DNA of 64,000 nucleotides from Alteribacillus persepolensis (GCF_900099605.1 NZ_FNDK01000001.1:186001-250000), one strand, 5' to 3'. Shown: positions 18,259 to 28,004, counted from the stretch's first letter. Notes: generated by a model not told the origin, from the letters alone. Program-made: numbers and translations.

Positions 18259-19650
18259 ATGGAAACCCCGCTTACGCCGAAACAAATAGTAGAGAAACTT
18301 GATCAATATATTATCGGACAACAGGAAGCAAAACGCTCTGTGGCTGTGGCTCTTCGCAATCGCTACCGAAGAAGTAAGTTAAGTGAAAGCCTGCGAGAGG
18401 AAATTACTCCGAAGAACATATTAATGATAGGACCGACTGGTGTTGGGAAAACAGAAATCGCTAGACGGTTAGCAAAACTTACCGGTGCGCCATTTACGAA
18501 AGTGGAAGCAACCAAGTTTACTGAAGTTGGCTATGTTGGCCGTGACGTGGAATCGATGGTGCGTGATTTGGTTGATACTTCTGTCCGCCTTGTGAAAGAA
18601 GAAAAAATGCAGGATGTGCGCCAGCAGGCGGAACAAGAAGCAAACAAAAAACTTGTCAAACTGCTCGTGCCAAAAAAGAAAAAACAACAAAATTATAAGA
18701 ATCCGTTTGAGATGATATTTCAACAGCAGCAACAAGATACAACAGAAGACACCCAAGAAGAAGATCAGTCTGTTGTGCAAAGACGGAAACAGGTGGAACA
18801 TCAACTTGCACTTGGAGAATTAGAGGATTCCATGGTTACGATTGAAGTAGAAGAACAAGCGGCAAATATGATGGATATGTTTCAAGGCTCAGGGATGGAA
18901 CAAATGGGTATGAACATGCAAGAAATGCTTGGCAGCATGATGCCGAAAAAGAAAAAGAAGCGGCGCCTTCCCGTTCAGGATGCGAGAAAAGTATTAACTG
19001 AACAAGAAGCCCAAAAGTTAATCGATATGGATGAAGTCAGCCAATTAGCTGTTTCAAAGGCAGAGCAGCTGGGTATCATCTTTATAGATGAAATTGATAA
19101 AGTAGCGGGAAAACAGCAAAATAGTGCAGATGTCTCACGAGAAGGTGTTCAGCGCGATATTCTTCCTATTGTGGAAGGTTCCACGATTACAACAAAGTAT
19201 GGACCGGTGAAAACCGATCACATTTTGTTTATTGCTGCTGGTGCTTTTCATATGTCGAAACCATCAGATTTAATTCCTGAACTTCAAGGCAGATTTCCGA
19301 TTCGTGTAGAATTAAACAGCCTCGGCCCAGCTGAATTTAAACAAATATTACAAGAGCCTGATCAAGCGCTGTTAAAACAATACCAGGCTTTATTGAAAAC
19401 GGAAGGTATAAATGTGGAATTTTCTGACGATGCTGTTCATAAACTCGCTGAAATTGCTGAGGATGTCAATCAACACACCGAAAATATTGGTGCAAGACGG
19501 CTTCATACATTGCTAGAGAGACTGCTCGAAGACTTATCCTTTGAAGCTCCAGATATCACTATGGAGACAATTACGATTACACCAGAGTATGTGGAAGAAA
19601 AACTAGCAACCATCGCGAAAAATCGGGACATGAGCCGTTATATCTTATAA
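18259..19650 (+). CDS. hslU: HslU/ClpY ATPase subunit (CodX)
   Basis: AAA+ unfoldase that feeds substrates to HslV. Walker A is GPTGVGKT (58-65), the [14 protein letters not shown] pore region follows, Walker B is [10 protein letters not shown], and sensor/arginine-finger parts are in the C-terminal [21 protein letters not shown]. The Gln/Met/Lys-rich middle (about 130-240) is the variable I domain. 463 residues, and the last residues SRYIL form the usual C-terminal activating tail that docks into HslV. Confidence 0.97.
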   Translation: METPLTPKQIVEKLDQYIIGQQEAKRSVAVALRNRYRRSKLSESLREEITPKNILMIGPTGVGKTEIARRLAKLTGAPFTKVEATKFTEVGYVGRDVESMVRDLVDTSVRLVKEEKMQDVRQQAEQEANKKLVKLLVPKKKKQQNYKNPFEMIFQQQQQDTTEDTQEEDQSVVQRRKQVEHQLALGELEDSMVTIEVEEQAANMMDMFQGSGMEQMGMNMQEMLGSMMPKKKKKRRLPVQDARKVLTEQEAQKLIDMDEVSQLAVSKAEQLGIIFIDEIDKVAGKQQNSADVSREGVQRDILPIVEGSTITTKYGPVKTDHILFIAAGAFHMSKPSDLIPELQGRFPIRVELNSLGPAEFKQILQEPDQALLKQYQALLKTEGINVEFSDDAVHKLAEIAEDVNQHTENIGARRLHTLLERLLEDLSFEAPDITMETITITPEYVEEKLATIAKNRDMSRYIL

Positions 19651-19672
19651 GAAAAACAGGAGGAAACATAAA

Positions 19673-20449
19673 ATGGATTTGTTACAAAAAAGCCGAAAAA
19701 TCAATGACATGTTGCAGAAAACAGCAGGAGATCACGTAAACTTTAAGGACATGGCTGAAACGCTTCGAGATGTGATTTCAGCAAATGTATTTGTTGTCAG
19801 CAGACGCGGGAAATTATTAGGATATGCCATCAAGCAGGAGATTGAAAATGAACGTATGCAAGAAATGTTAGAGCAAAGACAGTTTCCTGAAGAATATACG
19901 TCAGGATTGTTTAAAATCGATGAGACATCTTCTAACTTGGACGTTAATAGTGAATTCACAGCATTTCCAGAAGAAAGCAAAGAATTGTTCAGCTCTGGTT
20001 TGACAACGGTTGTACCAATTATCGGCGGTGGTCAGCGGTTAGGGACACTCGTTTTAGCAAGGCTGAACGATACGTTTGAAAATGATGATCTTGTGTTAGC
20101 AGAGTATGGTGCGACAGTTGTTGGCATGGAAATTCTTCATGAGAAAACACAAGAAATTGAAGAAGAAGCACGCAGTAAAGCTGTTGTGCAGATGGCAATC
20201 AGTTCCTTGTCTTACAGTGAACTTGAAGCAGTAGAGCATATATTTGAAGAACTAGAAGGCAATGAAGGTCTGTTAGTAGCCAGTAAAATTGCTGATCGTG
20301 TCGGGATAACACGTTCTGTGATTGTAAACGCGTTAAGAAAGCTCGAAAGTGCCGGTGTTATTGAATCCCGTTCTCTTGGGATGAAGGGAACATATATTAA
20401 AGTATTAAACGATAAATTTTTATATGAATTAGAGAAAGTAAAAGCATAA
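19673..20449 (+). CDS. codY: Transcriptional regulator CodY
   Basis: Global repressor that senses GTP and branched-chain amino acids and controls stationary-phase and nutrient genes. The N-terminal GAF domain (about 1-155) starts [15 protein letters not shown]. The C-terminal winged helix contains [38 protein letters not shown], the highly conserved DNA-binding helix. 258 residues. AGGAGGAAAC precedes the ATG. It is the last gene of the xerC-hslVU operon, closed by a strong terminator. Confidence 0.98.
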   Translation: MDLLQKSRKINDMLQKTAGDHVNFKDMAETLRDVISANVFVVSRRGKLLGYAIKQEIENERMQEMLEQRQFPEEYTSGLFKIDETSSNLDVNSEFTAFPEESKELFSSGLTTVVPIIGGGQRLGTLVLARLNDTFENDDLVLAEYGATVVGMEILHEKTQEIEEEARSKAVVQMAISSLSYSELEAVEHIFEELEGNEGLLVASKIADRVGITRSVIVNALRKLESAGVIESRSLGMKGTYIKVLNDKFLYELEKVKA

Positions 20450-20474
20450 TTTTATACAGAAGAGACGATAAGTA

Positions 20475-20509
20475 AGAGAAAGATGAATAAAATCTTTCTC
20501 TTTTTTTTT
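20475..20509 (+). terminator. Rho-independent terminator after codY
   Basis: AGAGAAAGAT (20475-20484) pairs perfectly with ATCTTTCTCT (20492-20501) around a seven-base loop and is followed by nine T's. Confidence 0.93.
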
Positions 20510-20589
20510 GGCTCTACAATATTTGATTTAGAACCTTTTCATTTGCTGTTATAAATACGTGCTAGAGTGCCTGCTAACAATATGTGAAT

Positions 20590-20907
20590 ATGGCAGGGGT
20601 GTATATCTGCGATAAAACCAAAAAAATCATGACAAAAGGATTATATGATGAATTTGTGAAGAGCTAGTCGATTTACAAAAAATTTAATAAAAATGGCTTA
20701 ACAATTGGTTTGTACTGGGGTTACAATGACATATGGATTGATGGATATCATTTCCTTAAAAAGAATATATATCCTCCAATGGGTCTATAGTCGTATTAAA
20801 AAGAAGCGGCATGGAAAGAAAAAATAGAAAAACAACAAGAATTTTTTGACAAGGTTAGACAAATCCCGTTAATTTTTATACAATTTAGGCATGAAAGACT
20901 AAAATAA
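20590..20907 (+). pseudogene. Decayed gene with three in-frame stops, unknown family
   Basis: One reading frame runs from ATG 20590 to TAA 20905-20907 and is coding-like but interrupted by TAG at 20665, TAG at 20788 and TAA at 20797. Between the stops it reads GLTIGLYWGYNDIWIDGYHF, then a Lys/Glu/Gln-rich part (EAAWKEKIEKQQEFFDKVRQ), with aromatic-rich composition unlike random AT-rich DNA. No frameshift is needed. It has no ribosome binding site. I do not recognise the family. It sits in the 553-bp gap between codY and flgB, whose remaining ~95 bp hold no promoter I can assign with confidence. Confidence 0.55.
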
Positions 20908-21002
20908 CCATTAATTTTTGATAGGGAATGATAGCGGAATCGAGAAAATTCGACTTAAGTATGAAAAGTTTCAGATTTGAATAGGAAAAAAGAGGTGTGA
21001 AT

Positions 21003-21398
21003 ATGGGACTGTTTGACTCTGCTACGTTTCAACAGCTAGAGAATGGCTTGAAAGGGGCGGCCTTACGGCAAAAAACGATTGCAAATAATATTGCGAATGT
21101 AGACACACCAAACTATAAAGCAAAACGCGCCAATTTTAAGCACACATTAACCAATGCGCTGCAAGAACAGACGATACAGGCGAATCGGACCAACCCGCGC
21201 CATTTCGAGTTTAGTGGTCAGTCCAGTAAACCATTTTTTTCAACACACAGCCAGACGATGTATCATCACAATGGCAATAATGTGGATATTGATAAAGAAA
21301 TGTCTCAGTCAGCAAAAAATCAAATCTATTACAATGCATTAACAGATCGTATAAGCAGCAAGTTTAACAGTTTAAAAACAGCAGTGAGAGGAAGATAA
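21003..21398 (+). CDS. flgB: Flagellar basal-body rod protein FlgB
   Basis: Proximal rod subunit, exported by the flagellar secretion system. It starts MGLFDSATFQQLENGLKGAALRQKTIANNIANVDTPNYKAKR, with the rod/hook consensus NNIANVDTPNYK. About 131 residues. AAAGAGG at 20989-20995 favours the ATG at 21003 over the GTG at 20997. It is the first gene of the fla/che operon, which then continues almost without gaps to swrB. flgC begins one base after its stop. Confidence 0.97.
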   Translation: MGLFDSATFQQLENGLKGAALRQKTIANNIANVDTPNYKAKRANFKHTLTNALQEQTIQANRTNPRHFEFSGQSSKPFFSTHSQTMYHHNGNNVDIDKEMSQSAKNQIYYNALTDRISSKFNSLKTAVRGR

Positions 21399-21869
21399 AT
21401 GTTGGGACTATTTGATGGGATAAATATATCGGCTTCTGCTCTTACAGCACAACGTTTGCGTATGGATGTTACTTCTGCGAATCTAGCAAATGCTGATGCG
21501 ACGAGAGGACGTCTTGTAGATGGAGAATGGGAACCGTACCGAAGAAAAATGGTCACAATGTCTCCAAAGCAATTGGATTTTTCAAGTATGCTGTCACAAG
21601 CAAAAACAGAAGCGTCAGCTGCTGGTTCTCATGGTGACGGGGTGCAAATTAATCGTATTGTGGAAGATCAAACGCCATTTCGGCAGGTTTATCAACCTGA
21701 CCATCCTGATGCGGGTGACGATGGTTTTGTAGAAATGCCAAATGTCGATCCGTTAAAAGAAATGGTTAATATGATGGGGGCGACTCGTTCATACGAGGCA
21801 AACATTACGAGCATGAATGCATCAAAAAATATGATGTTAAAAGCACTTGAAATCGGTAGAAGTCAATAA
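21399..21869 (+). CDS. flgC: Flagellar basal-body rod protein FlgC
   Basis: Proximal rod subunit. The N-terminal ALTAQRLRMDVTSANLANADATR and the C-terminal MVNMMGATRSYEANITSMNASKNMMLKALEIGR are the paired rod-protein helices. The sequence VEMPNVDPLKEMVNMM is typical of FlgC. 156 residues. It starts directly at the flgB stop with AGAGGAAG as ribosome binding site, so it is co-translated with flgB. Confidence 0.97.
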   Translation: MLGLFDGINISASALTAQRLRMDVTSANLANADATRGRLVDGEWEPYRRKMVTMSPKQLDFSSMLSQAKTEASAAGSHGDGVQINRIVEDQTPFRQVYQPDHPDAGDDGFVEMPNVDPLKEMVNMMGATRSYEANITSMNASKNMMLKALEIGRSQ

Positions 21870-21887
21870 ATTGAAGGAGGTCAGCCG

Positions 21888-22196
21888 ATGAATAATTATG
21901 TGACAAACAGTCTGCATAATCATGCTTTTTTTGAAAAAACACAAGAGAGTACAAGAAAAACGCCGGCTCAAGCACAACAGTCATTTAAGAACGCGCTAAA
22001 TGATGCACTGAACGAGGTGAATAAAGCACAGCATGCATCCAATGAAATGACATCGAAGTTAGCAGCTGGTGACGTGGAGGATCTTCACGAAGTGATGGTT
22101 ACAGCGGAAAAAGCAAGTGTCACACTTCAAACAACGATTGAAATAAGAAATAAAGCACAAGAAGCTTACCGGGAGATCATGCGGATGCAAGTATAG
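21888..22196 (+). CDS. fliE: Flagellar hook-basal body protein FliE
   Basis: Small adaptor that joins the MS-ring to the rod and is among the first exported proteins. It has the typical pattern FKNALNDALNEVNKAQHAS...AGDVEDLHEVMVTAEKASVTLQTTIEIRNKAQEAYREIMRMQV. 102 residues. A strong GAAGGAGG precedes the ATG. It lies between flgC and fliF as in all Bacillus fla/che operons. Confidence 0.96.
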   Translation: MNNYVTNSLHNHAFFEKTQESTRKTPAQAQQSFKNALNDALNEVNKAQHASNEMTSKLAAGDVEDLHEVMVTAEKASVTLQTTIEIRNKAQEAYREIMRMQV

Positions 22197-22238
22197 CACA
22201 CCCGCCTGGTCAGGGAGTTTTTGCAGTCGGGAGGACCC

Positions 22239-23828
22239 ATGAAAGAGAAGGTTTTGCACATAAAGAATCAAACACTAGACTATTGGAGCAATCGAACAAA
22301 TGTACAAAAAGGACTTATCATAGGATGTTTTATTCTCTTTTTCCTCATTATTTCCCTCGTTATTTTCTTTGGAACTCGCACAAATTATGCTCCGCTTTAT
22401 TCTGATTTAACAGCTGAAGAAAGCGGTCAAATCAAAGAAACGCTGGATGCAAGGGGGATTCCTTCAGAGTTAACAGATAACGGATCAACCATTCGTGTTC
22501 CTGAAACACAAGTTGATTCTTTAAAAGTCGATTTAGCTGCGGAAGGAATACCTGAAAGTGGTTCTATCGATTATACATTTATTGAAGACCAAATGGGATT
22601 TGGCATGACAGATAATGAGTTTAATGTTATGGAAAGAGCTGCCATGCAGACAGAGCTTGAAGGCCTTATCCAAAATATAGAAGGGGTAAATGCCGCAAAC
22701 GTAATGATTACGCTGCCTGAAGAGTCGACCTGGGTAGCTGAAACGAACGAACAAGCGTCTGCGTCAGTAGTCATCGGCACAAGCACAAACGTCATGGATC
22801 AGCAGGAAGTTCAAGCTTTGTATCACCTTGTATCCAAAAGCGTCCCAAACCTCTCTGTAGATAATATTGTCATTATGAATGATAGATTTGAGCATTTAGA
22901 TTATGAAAATCAAGATGCTGCTCAATCAACATTAAATGCATACGAAGAACAGCGCAGCATTCAGGAAGATATTGAAAAAGACCTCCAGTCACAAATTCAA
23001 CAGATGTTAGGCACCATCATGGGCCGGGATAAAGTCATTGTTTCAGTAACGACAGATATAGATTTCACACAAGAAAATCGAGAAGAAGCACTGATAGAAC
23101 CTGTTGATGAAGAAAACATGGAAGGAATCGAAGTCAGCGCGGAACGAATTACCGAAACATATGAAGGAGAGATGGCCGAAGACGGCGTGCCAGGAGCTGG
23201 AGAAGAAGATGTTGTGAATTATCCGGCAGGTGCAGGATTTGGGGACGGGGATTATGAGCGTACAGAAGAGAGAATCAATAACGAAGTGAATCGAATACAT
23301 AGAGAAATTGTAGAAAGTCCATATAAAATTCGTGATGTAGGTATTCAAGTAATGGTCGAACCACCCGACCCAGAGGATCCTGCGTCACTTGACCCGCAAA
23401 TTATGAATGATGTAGAACAAATTTTAAGTACAGTGGTTACAACAAGCATCGATGAAACATATTTAGAAGATGTAACACAAGAAGATATTATCAATGAAAA
23501 TATTGTGGTCTCTTCTCACTCCTTTGACGGTAAAATGGACATCGATCCAACCGAGCAGGATACAATTCCTTTATGGATGTATATTATCGCAGGTGTATTA
23601 GCTGCAGCAGTCATTATTTTGCTGATGATGCTTGTTAGACGCAGGCGGGAGGAAGAGAGCAGCGAAGATATTAATATGGACGAAATCGTAGCCGAAGAAG
23701 AAATTCCAGAACTGCAAGGTGACGAAGACAGCGAGCAAGCAACAAGACGTAAGCAATTAGAAAAACTAGCACAGGAAAATCCTGAAGAATTTTCGAAACT
23801 ACTTCGGACCTGGCTGTCCGATGATTAG
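22239..23828 (+). CDS. fliF: Flagellar MS-ring protein FliF
   Basis: Forms the membrane ring on which the flagellum is built. Two membrane segments are visible: about residues 26-48 (LIIGCFILFFLIISLVIFF) and near the C-terminus (MYIIAGVLAAAVIILLMMLV). Between them lie ring-building motifs, including the SpoIIIAG-like part with MTLPEE-type residues. The last residues ENPEEFSKLLRTWLSDD are the FliG-binding tail. About 529 residues. The ATG at 22239 follows CGGGAGGA; the earlier TTG at 22221 is less likely. Confidence 0.97.
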   Translation: MKEKVLHIKNQTLDYWSNRTNVQKGLIIGCFILFFLIISLVIFFGTRTNYAPLYSDLTAEESGQIKETLDARGIPSELTDNGSTIRVPETQVDSLKVDLAAEGIPESGSIDYTFIEDQMGFGMTDNEFNVMERAAMQTELEGLIQNIEGVNAANVMITLPEESTWVAETNEQASASVVIGTSTNVMDQQEVQALYHLVSKSVPNLSVDNIVIMNDRFEHLDYENQDAAQSTLNAYEEQRSIQEDIEKDLQSQIQQMLGTIMGRDKVIVSVTTDIDFTQENREEALIEPVDEENMEGIEVSAERITETYEGEMAEDGVPGAGEEDVVNYPAGAGFGDGDYERTEERINNEVNRIHREIVESPYKIRDVGIQVMVEPPDPEDPASLDPQIMNDVEQILSTVVTTSIDETYLEDVTQEDIINENIVVSSHSFDGKMDIDPTEQDTIPLWMYIIAGVLAAAVIILLMMLVRRRREEESSEDINMDEIVAEEEIPELQGDEDSEQATRRKQLEKLAQENPEEFSKLLRTWLSDD

Positions 23829-23840
23829 GAGGTTGTCGTT

Positions 23841-24854
23841 GTGGCGCAATCAAAAGATGCATTAAGCGGAAAACAGAAAGCAGCGATGCTCCTGATTTCT
23901 CTTGGCCCCGACGTTTCCGCACAAGCATATAAGTATTTGAGTGAAGAGGAGATTGAAAAATTAACTCTTGAAATTGCAAACGTTCGTAAAGTTGACAGTA
24001 ATACGAAAGAAGAAGTGCTGGAAGAATTTTATCAAATTGCTGTTGCCCAAGATTATATTTCACAAGGCGGTATAGGCTATGCCAAAAGCGTACTGGAAAA
24101 AGCGCTGGGCGAAAATGAAGCTATGCAGGTCATTAACCGGCTGACATCAACATTACAAGTAAAACCGTTTGATTTTGCGAGAAAAGCAGATCCGTCTCAG
24201 ATATTGAATTTTATCCAAAATGAACATCCACAAACGATAGCATTGATTTTGTCGTATTTAGAGTCGGTGCAAGCCGGCCAAATACTGTCGGAACTTCCAG
24301 AAGAAGTGCAGGCCGATGTAGCTAAGCGTATTGCAGAAATGGACAGTACGTCGCCGGAGATTGTAAATGAAGTAGAAAGTGTCTTGGAACAAAAGTTATC
24401 GGCAACAGTCACGCAAGACTACACAGAAGCGGGAGGGATTGAATCTGTTGTAGAAGTGTTAAATAGTGTAGACCGCTCAACTGAACGGAGAATTCTTGAC
24501 TCTTTAGAAGTTCAAGACCCTGATTTAGCAGAAGAAATTAAAAAGCGTATGTTTGTATTTGAAGATATCGTTACACTTGATAATCGTTCCATTCAACGTG
24601 TCATCCGTGACGTGGAAAACGAAGATTTGCAGCTGTCTATGAAAGCAGCAAGTGAAGAAGTTAAAGAGCTGGTATTTAGCAATATGTCACAGCGGATGGC
24701 TGAAACATTCAAAGAAGAAATGGAATTCATGGGACCGGTGCGCCTTCGTGATGTCGAAGAATCACAAACGAGAATTGTCTCTGTGATTCGACGTTTAGAA
24801 GAAAATGGTGAAATCGTCGTAGCCCGCGGCGGAGGAGATGATATTATTGTCTAG
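23841..24854 (+). CDS. fliG: Flagellar motor switch protein FliG
   Basis: C-ring subunit that contacts the stator and sets rotation direction. It starts MAQSKDALSGKQKAAMLLISLGPDVSAQAYKYLSEEEIEKLTLEIANV. The middle domain has EHPQTIALILSYLESVQAGQILSELPEE, and the C-terminal charged torque helix lies within VLNSVDRSTERRILDSLEVQDPDLAEEIKKRMFVFEDI. 337 residues. It begins with GTG after TAGGAGG, 12 bp after fliF. Confidence 0.97.
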   Translation: MAQSKDALSGKQKAAMLLISLGPDVSAQAYKYLSEEEIEKLTLEIANVRKVDSNTKEEVLEEFYQIAVAQDYISQGGIGYAKSVLEKALGENEAMQVINRLTSTLQVKPFDFARKADPSQILNFIQNEHPQTIALILSYLESVQAGQILSELPEEVQADVAKRIAEMDSTSPEIVNEVESVLEQKLSATVTQDYTEAGGIESVVEVLNSVDRSTERRILDSLEVQDPDLAEEIKKRMFVFEDIVTLDNRSIQRVIRDVENEDLQLSMKAASEEVKELVFSNMSQRMAETFKEEMEFMGPVRLRDVEESQTRIVSVIRRLEENGEIVVARGGGDDIIV

Positions 24855-25656
24855 GCTGATTAAAGCAGCTCACCAAAGCCCGTCACTAACACTAGAAAAA
24901 AAGCCGATTCAGCTAAGACCGGTCGGGCAAAAACAAGAGGCGGAAACAAATTTTCCCGATGCGAAAGAGCAAGTGGTGCGAACGAAAGAACAGCGTCTTC
25001 AACAAAAATATGAGCAGATAGAAAAACAGAAACAAGAAATAGAGAAAATGAAACAAGAGGCGCAAGCAGAAGTAAATCAAGCGCGCAAGCTTATCAGCGA
25101 AGAAGAACAGGCATCGAAGCAACGGATTGAATCAGCCTTTGAGAATGCGAAGGCAGAAGGATACAACAAAGGGTATAAACAAGGTGAAACAGCCGGACAA
25201 GCTTCATATGACAAAGCCGTACAAGAAGCACAAGATGTCATACGTGCTGCAAAAGCAGCTTATAACGATTATGTAACAAAAGCAGAACCAGTCATACTAG
25301 ACTTAGCATTTGAGGTGGCTAACCGCATCGTTTATACATCGCTGCAAAAGAATGATGATACATGGACAGACATTGTGAAAAATGTGCTGCAAGAAGTAAA
25401 AGACCACGAAGAGGTTACTGTTTATGTGTCCGCCTCTCGATTCTCCCAAACCAATCATGAACGGATGGAGCTAGAGTCACAGCTGCCGCACTCCAAGGAG
25501 TTAATTGTTTTGCCAGACAGCCAGCTGGATGACAATCAATGCATTATTGAGACCTCTTACGGCCGTGTGGATGCGTCCATAGACAGTCAGCTGCAAGAAC
25601 TGAAAACAAAGCTAGAAGAAGTTTTGCAAGAGGGTGGAACGAATGAAAGCAGCTGA
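24847..25656 (+). CDS. fliH: Flagellar export ATPase regulator FliH
   Basis: Stator of the export ATPase FliI. A long Gln/Glu/Lys-rich coiled coil fills about residues 35-110, with AEGYNKGYKQGETAGQ glycine repeats typical of FliH, then the ATPase-binding C-terminal domain. The probable start is the TTG at 24847 (MSRLIKAAHQ): GGAGGAG at 24831-24837 touches the in-frame ATG at 24838 but is nine bases before the TTG. It overlaps the end of fliG. About 269 residues. Confidence 0.94.
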   Translation: MSRLIKAAHQSPSLTLEKKPIQLRPVGQKQEAETNFPDAKEQVVRTKEQRLQQKYEQIEKQKQEIEKMKQEAQAEVNQARKLISEEEQASKQRIESAFENAKAEGYNKGYKQGETAGQASYDKAVQEAQDVIRAAKAAYNDYVTKAEPVILDLAFEVANRIVYTSLQKNDDTWTDIVKNVLQEVKDHEEVTVYVSASRFSQTNHERMELESQLPHSKELIVLPDSQLDDNQCIIETSYGRVDASIDSQLQELKTKLEEVLQEGGTNESS

Positions 25657-26947
25657 TTTAATCGAAGTCGTCAAAAACTTAAATCCATATAAACAATTTG
25701 GCAAAGTTACACGCGTGGTAGGGTTAACGATTGAATCGCTTGGGCCTAAAACAGCAATTGGAGATATCTGTTTGCTTTATCCACATGAAAAGCAAGAACC
25801 AGCAATGGCAGAAGTGGTTGGTTTTAAAGAGGAAAAAGTGCTGCTTATGCCTCTGCGGCAAACATTTGATATCGGCCCAGGCTGTTTAGTAGAAGCAACG
25901 AGAAAGCCACTGCAAGTAAAAGCGGGTCAAGCTATTATTGGGAAAGTACTCGATGGAAGCGGGCGTCCGCTTGATGGAGAGCAGCTGGCGGAAGGGTTGA
26001 CATCTGTTGCAACAGAAACCGCACCTCCTAACCCTTTACTGCGTCCGCGTATCGATACTCCTCTGTCACTTGGCATTAAAGCGATTGATGGGCTCTTAAC
26101 AGTGGGAAAGGGTCAGCGCGTTGGAATCTTTGCGGGCAGCGGTGTTGGGAAGAGTACGTTGTTGTCGATGATTACAAGACATTCTGAAGCAGATATCAAT
26201 GTGATTGCATTAATTGGAGAGAGAGGGCGGGAAGTGAAAGACTTCATTGAAAGAGATCTTGGTGAAGAAGGTATGAAACGTTCCGTACTTGTCGTTGCCA
26301 CATCGGACCAGCCGGCGCTTATGCGCATAAAAGGAGCGATGACAGCCACTGCGATTGCCGAGTACTTTCGAGATCAAGGTATGCATGTCAATTTAATGAT
26401 GGATTCAGTAACTCGATTTGCGATGGCGCAGCGTGAAATTGGCTTAGCTATTGGGGAACCGCCGGCAACGAAGGGGTATACACCATCTGTGTTTGCATTG
26501 CTTCCACGTTTATTAGAACGTTCTGGCACGAGTGAGAATGGGTCCATTACTGCTTTTTACACAGTACTGGTCGATGGCGATGACTTAAATGAGCCTATTG
26601 CTGATGCCGTTCGGGGGATATTAGATGGCCACCTTGTTTTGGACCGGAAATTGGCCGACAAAGGCCATTACCCGGCTATTAACGTTTTAAAAAGCGTCAG
26701 CAGAGTGATGGGAGACATTGTACATAAGAGCCATCGTCAGGCTGCAGAGAATTTTCGTCAATATTTGTCTGCGTATCGTGAATCAGAAGACTTAATAAAT
26801 ATTGGTGCATATAAAAAAGGTTCATCGAAAGCTATAGACCAAGCAGTGAAACTTTACCCGGCGATGAATCGTTTTTTACAGCAGTCCAATGATGATACAC
26901 ATCCTTTTGAAGAAACAATAAACCTGTTAGAAAAGCAGTTTACATAA
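25643..26947 (+). CDS. fliI: Flagellum-specific ATPase FliI
   Basis: Hexameric ATPase that energises loading of flagellar export substrates and resembles the F1 beta subunit. Walker A is AGSGVGKS (164-171), with VIALIGERGREVKDFI, the Walker B region VNLMMDSVTRFAMAQREIGLAIGEPPATKGYTPSVF, and YHTVLVDGDD-type residues. About 434 residues. AGAGGGTGG supports the ATG at 25643. It overlaps the end of fliH by 14 bp. Confidence 0.98.
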   Translation: MKAADLIEVVKNLNPYKQFGKVTRVVGLTIESLGPKTAIGDICLLYPHEKQEPAMAEVVGFKEEKVLLMPLRQTFDIGPGCLVEATRKPLQVKAGQAIIGKVLDGSGRPLDGEQLAEGLTSVATETAPPNPLLRPRIDTPLSLGIKAIDGLLTVGKGQRVGIFAGSGVGKSTLLSMITRHSEADINVIALIGERGREVKDFIERDLGEEGMKRSVLVVATSDQPALMRIKGAMTATAIAEYFRDQGMHVNLMMDSVTRFAMAQREIGLAIGEPPATKGYTPSVFALLPRLLERSGTSENGSITAFYTVLVDGDDLNEPIADAVRGILDGHLVLDRKLADKGHYPAINVLKSVSRVMGDIVHKSHRQAAENFRQYLSAYRESEDLINIGAYKKGSSKAIDQAVKLYPAMNRFLQQSNDDTHPFEETINLLEKQFT

Positions 26948-26958
26948 GGAGAAGGTCC

Positions 26959-27402
26959 ATGTCTTTTCAATATTCTTTTCAAAAGATTTTAGAAGTCAAA
27001 GAAAGCGAAAAAGCTGCAAAAGAACAAGAATATCAGCGTACGGTGACGCAATTTGAGGAAAAAGCTACAAAACTGTATGAACTGTTAAAACAAAAAGAAA
27101 CGATGGAGGCAGCAAATAAAAGCAAAGTAAAAACAGGAATGACAATTCAAGAGCTGCAAACAAACGAACAGCTTGTCCTTCAAACAGATCGAGCTATTCA
27201 GCACATTCAACAGCAGACCAGCCAGGCTAGAAATGCGATGTACCAAAAAGAGCTGGAACTGCAAAGTGCATCTGTAGAATGGAAAAAGTACGATAAAGTC
27301 AAGGAGTGGCAAGAGCAGGAATATTGGCAAGAGTCGAAAAAAAGAGAAGAAGAACAGATGGATGAATTATCTCAACAACGATTTGTGCTGCAGCAATTAT
27401 AG
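26959..27402 (+). CDS. fliJ: Flagellar export chaperone FliJ
   Basis: Coiled-coil protein that sits in the centre of the FliI ring and links it to FlhA. The 147 residues are almost wholly helical and rich in Gln/Glu/Lys, starting MSFQYSFQKILEVKESEKAAKEQEYQ, typical of Bacillus FliJ. AAGGAGAAGG precedes the ATG, 11 bp after fliI. Low sequence conservation is normal for this family; position and length support the call. Confidence 0.92.
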   Translation: MSFQYSFQKILEVKESEKAAKEQEYQRTVTQFEEKATKLYELLKQKETMEAANKSKVKTGMTIQELQTNEQLVLQTDRAIQHIQQQTSQARNAMYQKELELQSASVEWKKYDKVKEWQEQEYWQESKKREEEQMDELSQQRFVLQQL

Positions 27403-27424
27403 ATAAAGAATTAGGTGAGAGAAT

Positions 27425-27994
27425 ATGCCAAAACAAACAAAGGGAAGGAAAAACAGCAAATGGCAAGGATTTTTGCTGTTGGTTGTTATTCCTATTGTAT
27501 TTGCCGTCGTGATGGCCGGAATACTTTTATCGTTTGCTGGTGTTCACGTCATAGATCTGGGAAGAAGCGCAGCACAATCTGTGCCTGTTCTTTCATCTTT
27601 TACAGAAGAAGAAAATGAAACAAAGGAAGTTAATGAAGTACAAAAGCAAGCAGAAGAATTAGCAGGAAAAGAGCAGGAAATAAACCGGCTTGCTTTAGAG
27701 TTGGAGGAAAAAGAAAAAGCAATTGCTCAATTAGAAGAAGCGTTAGAGGAGGCAGAACTGGAGCTGGAAGCAGAAAGAACAGACCGCGAGCAAACAAGCA
27801 TAGAGTTACAAGAGCTGGCAGAAGTGTATGACAATATGTCGACAGGGGCAGCTGCTGATATTTTGTCCGAACTTGAAATGGAAACGGTGCTTCGGCATAT
27901 GGCAGAAATGGATTCCAAAGCAAGAGCTGCTATTATCGGCAAGATGGAGCCCGAACGCGCAGCAAATGTGATGAATGCATTGGAAGGGAGGTGA
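27425..27994 (+). CDS. ylxF: YlxF, MotE-like membrane coiled-coil protein
   Basis: One membrane segment (about residues 17-40, LLLVVIPIVFAVVMAGILLSF), a long acidic coiled coil (about 60-130), and a C-terminal MgtE-N-like domain (YDNMSTGAAADILSELEMETVLRHMAEMDSKARAAIIGKMEPERAANVMN). This layout matches YlxF of B. subtilis and MotE chaperones of other bacteria. 189 residues. It lies between fliJ and fliK, and its end is close against fliK. Its role in Bacillus flagella is not well defined. Confidence 0.88.
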   Translation: MPKQTKGRKNSKWQGFLLLVVIPIVFAVVMAGILLSFAGVHVIDLGRSAAQSVPVLSSFTEEENETKEVNEVQKQAEELAGKEQEINRLALELEEKEKAIAQLEEALEEAELELEAERTDREQTSIELQELAEVYDNMSTGAAADILSELEMETVLRHMAEMDSKARAAIIGKMEPERAANVMNALEGR

Positions 27995-28004
27995 AAAGCC
28001 AGCG

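Noticed and set aside
20935-20960. Possible CodY box (GAGAAAATT) before flgB
   Set aside because: Only about nine of fifteen positions fit AATTTTCWGAAAATT, too few to claim a site.
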